NCBI GenBank assembly: GCA_036346225.1
Contig: JARFIW010000942.1
Location: forward strand, 1,385,001-1,449,000
DNA length: 64,000 nucleotides
Direction of reading: 5' to 3'
Source: Platerodrilus igneus
Lineage: Eukaryota; Arthropoda; Insecta; Coleoptera; Lycidae
Numbering within the stretch: the stretch's first letter is position 1; the number at the start of each line of letters is the position of its first letter. The position numbers and the translations under genes are program-made. Below are positions 55,956-64,000 of this stretch, piece by piece. The notes beneath the pieces were generated by a model, which saw only the letters and a list, made by a program, of their open reading frames with translations, was not told where the DNA came from and did no database searches.

Positions 55956-58900
55956 GTTCCTATCAATATATTGAATTGTCAAACTTGGCATATTGAAATA
56001 TGATTGCTGGTATTTTTGAAAGTAACAATACAAATTCTATAATTGTACTAATTGTAAAATACTTGAAAATATCACACACAACTTACTTCAGAATCAAATA
56101 CATTCTGAAGTTAGTTGTTTGTTATGTTTACATAATGTGTTAAGATTGTTTAAATAGAACTTACCACGAAAGCATGTTCTCAGTCATTTTTGTAGTCCAT
56201 ATGTATACACATATTATTTTTGCACAGTACAGTGTTGAATATTTCCTTACAGTGATTTGTCGTTGCTTGGCAATGACTAAATACTTGGAAATATTCAACT
56301 TTTCTTTAAGAAATTTTATCAGAAATGTCAAAATTTCTGAACGATTTGAGTAAAAGATTATTACTAGAAAGTATAGAAATAACACAATCACCTAATGCAA
56401 TAAATTATAAAACATATTGAAAACTTAAACACCATTTATTTCAACCTTTTACCAAACAATACATAATTATTTTACAATATTTACACATGTTAAACCAAGC
56501 AAATAAACTTTTATACAATTCATTTTATAAAAATAAATACCAATTTTAATATAACTATTTTACAAGATAAAATATAATAACCTATCAACAACTTCACAAA
56601 AAAAATAACAATCTATTAATGAAAAATGAAACTACAAACATGCCCTTTCTGAACATACCTTTATTCCTTATTAAACTTCAAGCGCAATCTAACAGAATTC
56701 TATTCTGACTAAAGTTTCTGACTAACATTTATCATGCTACTAATAAAAAAATTTATCTGAACAATAATTTTATTAATTTAGGATGTAATAATTATTATTT
56801 CTCAAAATGAAGTTTGACTTTTCAATATTTATAACAAAATAGAAGTGATGTCTGCAATTTCATCAAAAAAAAACAATTTACCTATTACAACATTAATGGT
56901 AAGAAAATATGGAAATTCCTTTCACTAACCTAATTTGTATAATTATTTCCAGGAATAAATATGTAATCTTTAATTTAAATTTTCAAAAATTACAAAATAA
57001 ATTGTTAATTTAACCACATTTTAGTGAAGAAGCTTATACTAAGCAACAACGTTATAAAATAAATTTTAGTCTTCACAACATTAAAAAACCTTTTTTGGTT
57101 GCAGCTATTAATCAATTTGAAAAAATTATGATGACTAAAAATAACATTAAATGTTTAATGAATTAAAGTAGTTTTACTAGGATTTGCACGTAAAATGTCG
57201 AGTATCACAGTTAAGCATTTAGAAAACAAAAAGTGTTGTTTTATATTTACCTATAAGCATAAATCGTATTTCTATAAGAAGTGTAAATGTTAAGAATGTA
57301 TTCATAAAATTTACAATTAATAATAGGATGTGATTTGTGAATCTACTCTGGATTATTTGATTGTAAGTAATAGGATAGAGCAGTTGTAAATAGAATAAAC
57401 TGGCATAACCAGTTTCAAAATATGCTAAAGTTAGATATGCGTAAGCATTAGAATAATTTGGTTTTCATGGATAAAAATGTTTTACTAAAAATTCAAAATT
57501 TTATTAATTTGGGTGACTGTAAAACTCATTATTAACTAGCACAAATGTCAAGAGTTTTATATATCAGTAAACCAATAACTTTTTAGATTTAATTTATTTA
57601 AATACCTCTGAACATTGCTTTTTTTGTGTTAAACTAAAGTACTTTGATATTATTGTTGATGACCTCAGTTTTACACATGTAATTTATAAGTTTTAATTTT
57701 CCCCATACTGAATACTTTACCATTCTTTGTCCTGATTTGTAACATTATTTCTGTACACCTTTGGTATTTATGTAATGGCAGGACAGTGCACAGACATCCT
57801 TGACATTTTATTGAATGAGAAAGGTTTCACAGTTAAACTAAAACTTTATTATTATAATTAAAATTGCAGTTCCTTGCACCGTCTGTACTTGTCTGAACTT
57901 TCTTTTATTATGTTAGTCTTACAGTGTTATTTTATTATTAATTGGTACCTTCAGCAGAATATATTTCAGACTTCTTTTACAATCTTATGTTGCATGAAGA
58001 CGTGTGCGAGACAGTTTTATTTATAATTCTGTAAGGATCTCAGCCACAAGAATTGTAGTAGGTGTATTAGTAATAATTGTTGTATAACCGGATTATTTAT
58101 AAGAGTAACTTGTTGCCTGGTTTTAATATTAATGTGTGAATAGTTAATTAATCTTATACATATAGACAGAATTTATTAGCGCTTTAGTCCAAATTTAGAT
58201 ATCTACCTTTGTTAGTATTATTGACAGTTAATCAAAATCACTCACTTTTCAAGGTCGTTGAATTTGGCCTGTTTAGTTAAATATCATGTATGTAAAAACC
58301 AAAGCTAATACTGAAGCTAATTTTTGTATTATGTTTGTAAAACTTTACTTTCATATTTAGTTCGTTCAATAGTTTTTTGACAGTAAACCAGAACAAAAAA
58401 AGATTCAAATCATTTAAGGCATCCAGTTTCAGAAACATTTGAACAAGCACAATGTGAATTTACCTCCACATCGAAATACATATTTTAGAGCAATTATGTT
58501 TAAAAACTCAAAATTAACATTATACTTAAAAATGTAGCCAATCTTGCAGTCTTCTTGATATAATATAGAAAGATAATTTTGATTGTTTTTTCTACTTAAA
58601 GTAGAAAAATCACCGATTGCAAGATAGTGAAAACGATTTTTAGAATGTCTTAGTTTCTTCACTGCAAATTCATCATAGCCAACAAATTTCACAGAGCAAA
58701 ACAATATCTAAAAATCAGTTGAAGTTGTCATACTGTGCTGCCATATCTAAGAGACACGTCGAAAATCTAGTAACAAGGTTTTAAATCAAGGATAAAACAT
58801 TGTTTTCTCTCAAAATTAATTGTTTAAAGGCAACCCTTAGCTACCTGTTTGCTAAGATTTATCTACCTGTAATAATAGTTTTTCCAAATCTTTATTTATT

Positions 58901-59865
58901 ATAAATTCTTTCGTAAAAATTTCACAAAATGTCAAGTTCAATTCATGTCATGATGTTTTTCAACTATTCTAAACCACAAATAATGAAATTTACCACCAGC
59001 TCGTTGAAGTACATAGAGACCAGGTTAATGATGAGTTATCTATAAAAAAAAACTTGCTATTGCATGGCAATACCCAGCTATTTCTTTACTGAAAAAATGA
59101 TTCAACTGGGAGATGACGAATCATCCACCCTATAGCGTTGACTTATAACTCTCGACTTTCACTTGTTTAAAGATTACAAGTAGCCTTATGAGGAAAACAA
59201 TTTGAAACAAATGAGAAAGCAAAATCATGAATAAAATGGACGGAAGAATTTTCTACCGAGAATCTACACAAAAACTCTGTTATGGTAATGTGTTAATTAA
59301 GCATGCATTTGTATATAGAAAAACATTTATTAATGTAAGTTAGTTAAAATATGCTTTACACAAAAATAGCCTTAAAATTTTACAGAAGCTTGGGTGATTT
59401 GCAGTTTATAAAGGGGCTATTCAAATATAATATTAAAGTAAAATACCGAAATAAACAAGGAAAGTATCTAGTACATTCTCTTATAATCCGCAATAAAAGG
59501 GACTTCACACATCGCATACTAAATTAGAAAAATACCGACATTTTTCCATAAATATTCATACTACGAATGTGTATTTATAAATATTTACACAAATTAAAAG
59601 CACTTTTACATTGGTGTATGCTTGACTAAAAGCGAATTTTAACCAGGAAAAGCACCACCATTAAAATTACAGAAATTTATATGTACCCATTTAGTTTAAT
59701 TGGATACTTATAATTAATATATTTATTCTATTAGACCATACAATTTGGCAAATGAGGGATAGTTAATTTAATCAGTTTGGTTTGTTGTCAAATACTGTTA
59801 TTCATGTTTTAATATAGAGTAAGTGAACAGTTTGGATTTTTATTAATATTTGTGTATATTTTACG
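55956..59865. other. No gene recognised
   Basis: AT-rich sequence. A 91-codon minus-strand open frame at 58429-58704 has no recognised features. Confidence 0.45.
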
Positions 59866-60010
59866 TTAGTAGATGAGGAAAAAAGTGTACACAGGGCTCC
59901 ATCACCTGTATTGCAGGAATCGTCTCAGACCACCCATGGTCTAACCAACTGACAAATGCAGGTGGGTTGGTGCTCAACAATTTGGATTAAACAAAAAGTC
60001 CAGAGATCTT
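59866..60010 (+). repeat. Possible diverged dispersed repeat, second copy
   Basis: Weakly similar to 16561-16745 in the same order of short blocks. See that entry. Confidence 0.35.
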
Positions 60011-60065
60011 CCCAAGTTGATGAAACTGTTAACTAAAAGATTTGCATTTGTTTCATAGAACTTAC

Positions 60066-60075
60066 CGCTCGCCAT
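60066..60075 (-). other. Candidate first coding exon end (ATG plus 5' splice site)
   Basis: The minus strand reads 'aattcacc ATGGCGAGCG' followed at once by GTAAGT (60065-60060): a good start-codon context and a consensus 5' splice site, in a locally GC-rich patch. It would encode Met-Ala-Ser and part of a codon. No downstream exon could be linked. Confidence 0.25.
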
Positions 60076-60080
60076 GGTGA

Positions 60081-61389
60081 ATTATTTTGTGTTACTTCTC
60101 TGTAGTACATTAAATTTTATCCTGTAATTAGCGTCAATTTTCGTTCCACAGTGTTAAATGTTTAACCGTAGGTGGAAGCCGTATGCAAAAATGTCATTAT
60201 TTGTAATTTATAAAATAAATGCTGTTAAAGCAATAGTTTTTGTAGTAAGCAAAATGGGTACTTGTTTCTGGATCACTTGTTATATTCGGGAAGACTAAAT
60301 TTTCAGATTTGTTTCATTGCATAGATTCATATATTGAAAGCATCACCGCAAATTCACTGTATTCTATAACTTCCACATTTCTTTCATGTAATGGAGTAAC
60401 ACACATTTTTCAAAGGATTTGTTTGCGATGTTAAATAAATAAAATTAGTGTATCCGACAATTATGAAACAATAAATGATCTGAAAGTTAGTTAAAGTCAT
60501 TGTACAAAATCTTTAAATTTGTTTGTCCTAGTTAGGTTTTTGACAATTTCCTTTCAGAGTGTGCTGGAAAGACTTTATTTTATTTCCTAGTTTCATGTTT
60601 TCTGTTTTTGTGTCTTTGCATGTTTTTTGGTTTTTATGCTCTCGGCAAGTGTCACACGTTACATGAAACAAAAATGACCGTTTTAGTAAATCTCTCCTAG
60701 GAGATAGGGCAAATAGTACAAATAGGAACAATTTCTACTTGACAGAAAAACCAATTAAAAAACACTTTCGGTGATTTTAAGTTACAAGCACATTATCGAG
60801 TTGGAAAACAACAATGGTAATCATAATCCAAATTAAATAAACCCGAATTTGTCCATCTGTGTTAACAATAAAGCACGACTGCAGGTCAGATATCAATGTA
60901 ATATCAAGAATGAACATTAAATTGTAGTTTTGAGCAAGTTTGTTGAATAAGGCTAAAAATATCGCTCTTGGTGTATATAAATATTAAAAAGGACAGACTA
61001 TGAAACAGCACATGACAAAAATATGAGTAGTAGAAATCTACTTGTTACATTTTCAAAGGTGATTAATAAAATAAAATTGTTAAATTTTAAGTGGGTGTAT
61101 TACAGCGAGAAAGTAATAACGGACACAAATATCTTACTGTTAACAGGAGCGATAGTTCTTGGCCAGCAAGTGATTGGTACTTTTCTAGTAGCCAAGAAAT
61201 AGTGATTAATCTAGGATTTATTAAAACGACTTATTAACTAACTGCCAATTAAAACCTAAAGGAAATTTGTCTTCATTAAATTTTTCGCTTAAATGAGCAC
61301 AATTTTTATTAATTCAAACTAGTGAGGTACTATGTATCAATATTCACACTGTAATATGACTTAAATTTTTGCCTTTTGTAAATTTAACA
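60081..61389. other. No gene recognised
   Basis: AT-rich sequence. It would hold the promoter and 5' UTR if the ATG candidate is real. Confidence 0.45.
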
Positions 61390-62690
61390 TGGGCTTGAGA
61401 ATCCTTTATACTAGTAGGTCAAAGGCGTATTACGAACTGTAAAAAAATCCTAAGTGACAGATGGAATACAGCTTAGAAGAAGGTAAAAAAGTCACCACGG
61501 CTTAGTTCTGCACGACCCCTTTAGTGAGCACAAGAGCGGTTGTAGGTATATAGCTAGCTACCAAGTGTATGGGGAAAGAGAGGGCGCCACTACCTCTAAT
61601 ACTCTTATATATTAGATGGAACAATGTACAAGGAGAGAGGTAGAAGCCTGTATACTTAGAACAACAAGGCAAACATCCTGAGGACACTCAATATGGGTTG
61701 CCACTCAGACGGACTGCACCTGAAAAGTAACTACAATTAGTAAATACAACGATATCACTATTTGTGACTCAAAATAAGCTATTAGAAAAATATTAACTTA
61801 CTAACTTTTAATACCTTAATTAGGTCTTCAAAAAATAATAAAAGTATTACCCAATAAAGTATTTCTATTTCTGAAATAAAAATAAAAATTTGATTTTCAA
61901 TTACAAGTTTGTATAAAATATGTATAAGAATAATCTAAAAAGGTCCAGTCTAAATTTGAATTAAGGACACGACTGAGTTTGTTTATCTAATTTATATCGT
62001 TTGTATTAGCTCTAATAGTTTTCAGGTCATACTTTATAGATTGTTATTAAACTTTTGAAATTCTTGCATTGACTTTTCATTTGGTATGATGCTGGTAACG
62101 AAGATAATCATTTAAACATATGCATGTCAAAAAAATCTGATTATTTTCAACTGAATTCAATATTTGTTAGAACAAAAAATTTAGTTATCTAAAAGCAATT
62201 TTTGCATGAAAACAAATGCTTTCACATTGCTTGATACTTTATATAAAAGGGAAATCTTTTTAACTTTTAACAATATAATTCGTCAAATAACCAAATCAAT
62301 TCGGTATGAAATTTTTAGAAATTGAAATTAAACTTTTATTCAAATATTGAACATGGTGAGGTACTAAATCTGCACCAGCATATTTATAACAATTCGGGCC
62401 ATTAACCAAATATTAGTAGATATAAAATACAACTCATTTACTTTATTAATCAAAATAAGCAAAAGACATTGTAATAACATGACCAGACTGTATTGATGAG
62501 AGATCAGACCCAAATCCTTAGTAATGTATGATGTTCACTACCCACCTCTCCTGGCTTTCATTTAAATATCAAACCTATATTTGAAATTTCACGTGTATTA
62601 TTTAACGCCATTGTACTTGTAGAAGCTGTTTCGATATTATCTAATCAATCTATGATCTTACATACTTACCGCATTATTGAAGAGATACAA
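61390..62690 (+). repeat. Dispersed repeat R2, uninterrupted copy
   Basis: The left part (61390-61812) matches 2770-3220 and the right part (61853-62690) matches 11341-12190, joined by a ~40-bp segment not shared with either. This shows that the two halves near the window start belong to one repeat. No recognisable protein is encoded. Confidence 0.75.
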
Positions 62691-62959
62691 TTCGACACTA
62701 CAAGGGATGTTATGCATACTGGGACATAGAGGCCGTTACCAATCAAATGCCAGTATTAGAAATTAACCTCCATCTTTAGTTAACCTAAATCCAAAGATTT
62801 GGTGCACTACGTGTAGTGTTGTAAATACAACGGACAGTCAAAGTTAACAAGTTGGTCGAAAAATTATTTTGGGCCCTGAAATTTTTTGTGCAATAATTTT
62901 CAAAGACAATTATCTCAACAAGAATGTTTTATCGAGATGGTTTTTGTTTTCGGTAATGA
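62691..62959. other. No gene recognised
   Basis: This probably includes the 5' end of the following mariner element, but its terminal repeat could not be defined. Confidence 0.4.
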
Positions 62960-63870
62960 AGCACCACATCAGTAAACAGTTTCTCATTGGTATGGAGAAT
63001 TCAAATGTGGACGGAATTAGTCTTATATCGACGATCCAAGAGCAGATGCACTAAAAAGGCAGTCACTCAGGAAAACGTCGATGCTGTGTGTAAGCTCATC
63101 AACGAAAATCGACATGTGACATCACGAAATTGAGGCATATATGGGAATTTCAAAGACTTCAATTCAAAAAATTCTCCCTGAAGAATTGTGTGTAAAAAAA
63201 ATAGTTTGAAGTTGGATGCTGCATCTGTTGATCGACGAACAGAAAGCATCTAGTGTGACTTGGTGTAAAAATACTCTAAATATGTGTACAACATCGTGAG
63301 TGGGGATGAATCTTGAATTTATTCATACGAGCCAGAAAATAAATACGTCATCTGATTGGGTGTTTCCAGGTGAAGAAAAGCCTACAAAAGTCACCCGTTC
63401 TCGAAGTGTCTCCAAAAAGATGGTCACAACATTTGTCTCGAAAGCAGGTCATGTAGTAGCAATTCCTCTACAAGATTAAAAAACTGTTACCTGCCGATTG
63501 GTATACAACCAATTGTTTGCCGCAAGTTTTTGTGTAGCTTCTAAAAACCAACCCCAAACGATGGATCATCTTCACCAAGACAATGTAAGTTTGCACATAG
63601 CTCTCAGAAGAATTGAATTTTTATCTTTGAATTGTTAGACCATCCTCTGTACAGTCCCGGCCTAAGTCCAACGTTTTTATATCTTTCTGAAAATCAAGGA
63701 CCACTGCGTGGTCAAAGGTTCCAGTTATCAGATGAAGCGTCGATGCCTTCAAAGTGTATTTTTTACTGTAGTAACAAATGAGTGGAATAACTGCTTCCAG
63801 AATTGGTCTGAGGGCATTCAAAAATGTATTAATCTTTGTGGCGAATACTTTGAAAAAGCAAATCTTTAAA
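62960..63870 (+). pseudogene. mariner-family transposase, heavily decayed
   Basis: Plus-strand pieces: 'DDPRADAL' at about 63030, VTQENVDAVCKLINENRHVT at about 63065 (family 'TTxENVxxVxxLI'), then a 'VSGDESW' first-aspartate block at about 63295, YEPENK, and SPGLSPTF (family 'YSPDLSPCDF') at about 63650. VTNEWNNCFQNWSEGIQKCI is followed by a 'GEYFEK' end, a signature of the mariner C-terminus, at about 63770-63855. Many stops and frame changes. The DDD-type mariner differs from the DUF4817-type copies elsewhere in the window. Confidence 0.85.
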
Positions 63871-64000
63871 AATTATCTATTGTTGTATTCCAGCTCTATA
63901 GGCAAAACCTAAACTCACTAAAACATCGTCATAGTGCAATTCTTAAATTACCTTTCTCCTTAAACTGGAACGTCTTTTTGGGATTTTTCTAAGGAGATAA

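Noticed and set aside
58429..58704. 91-codon minus-strand open frame
   Set aside because: Low-complexity, AT-driven composition, no recognised motif, splice sites or relatives.

Overview
This window is non-coding, AT-rich nuclear DNA from an arthropod, most likely an insect. The evidence is the content: BEL/Pao LTR sequence, mariner, pogo, piggyBac and hAT transposase remains, a LINE reverse-transcriptase fragment, many copies of one tRNA-derived SINE, a degenerate TTAGG/TTGGG array (TTAGG is the common insect telomere repeat), and fragments of a multicopy arthropod protein of unknown function. The species cannot be named. No intact host gene was found. A 54-nt plus-strand exon candidate (49739-49792) and a short minus-strand ATG exon candidate (60066-60075) are the only hints of one.

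Layout. 1-12.2 kb: a dispersed repeat (R2) is split by a mariner-like transposase pseudogene. That pseudogene is itself interrupted by a SINE and by a 7,033-bp Foldback-like element (3909-10941). The Foldback-like element has arms built of 156-bp tandem repeats, a 9-bp target-site duplication, three other tandem arrays in its core, and no transposase. 12.2-18.3 kb: mostly unassigned, with a 205-bp duplicated block and a decayed copy of the unknown multicopy gene, which is broken by a hairpin insertion. 18.3-22.7 kb: two inverted copies of a large repeat that carry the same SINE at the same place; in one copy the SINE unit is tandemly doubled. 22.9-28.4 kb: pogo and mariner-like remains, a 28-bp minisatellite, a truncated SINE and a dispersed repeat (R3).

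28.4-38.3 kb is a matryoshka. One minus-strand copy of the unknown multicopy gene is cut by a solo LTR of a TGTTACA type (4-bp duplication), which is cut by a nearly full-length BEL/Pao element (5-bp duplication, LTRs differing at two positions). The same gene copy also holds a mariner-like element with perfect 30-bp inverted repeats, a SINE, and a copy of R3. The BEL element lacks the integrase core, so it was probably moved in trans.

38.3-64 kb is mostly unassigned intergenic or intronic sequence. It contains a decayed hAT transposase, a truncated SINE, a BEL solo LTR, a decayed mariner-like transposase, a further fragment of the unknown gene, a LINE fragment, a piggyBac pseudogene, two long hairpins, an uninterrupted R2 copy and a decayed mariner transposase. 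The window is best read as a layered record of transposition, whose relative order can be recovered from the nesting.
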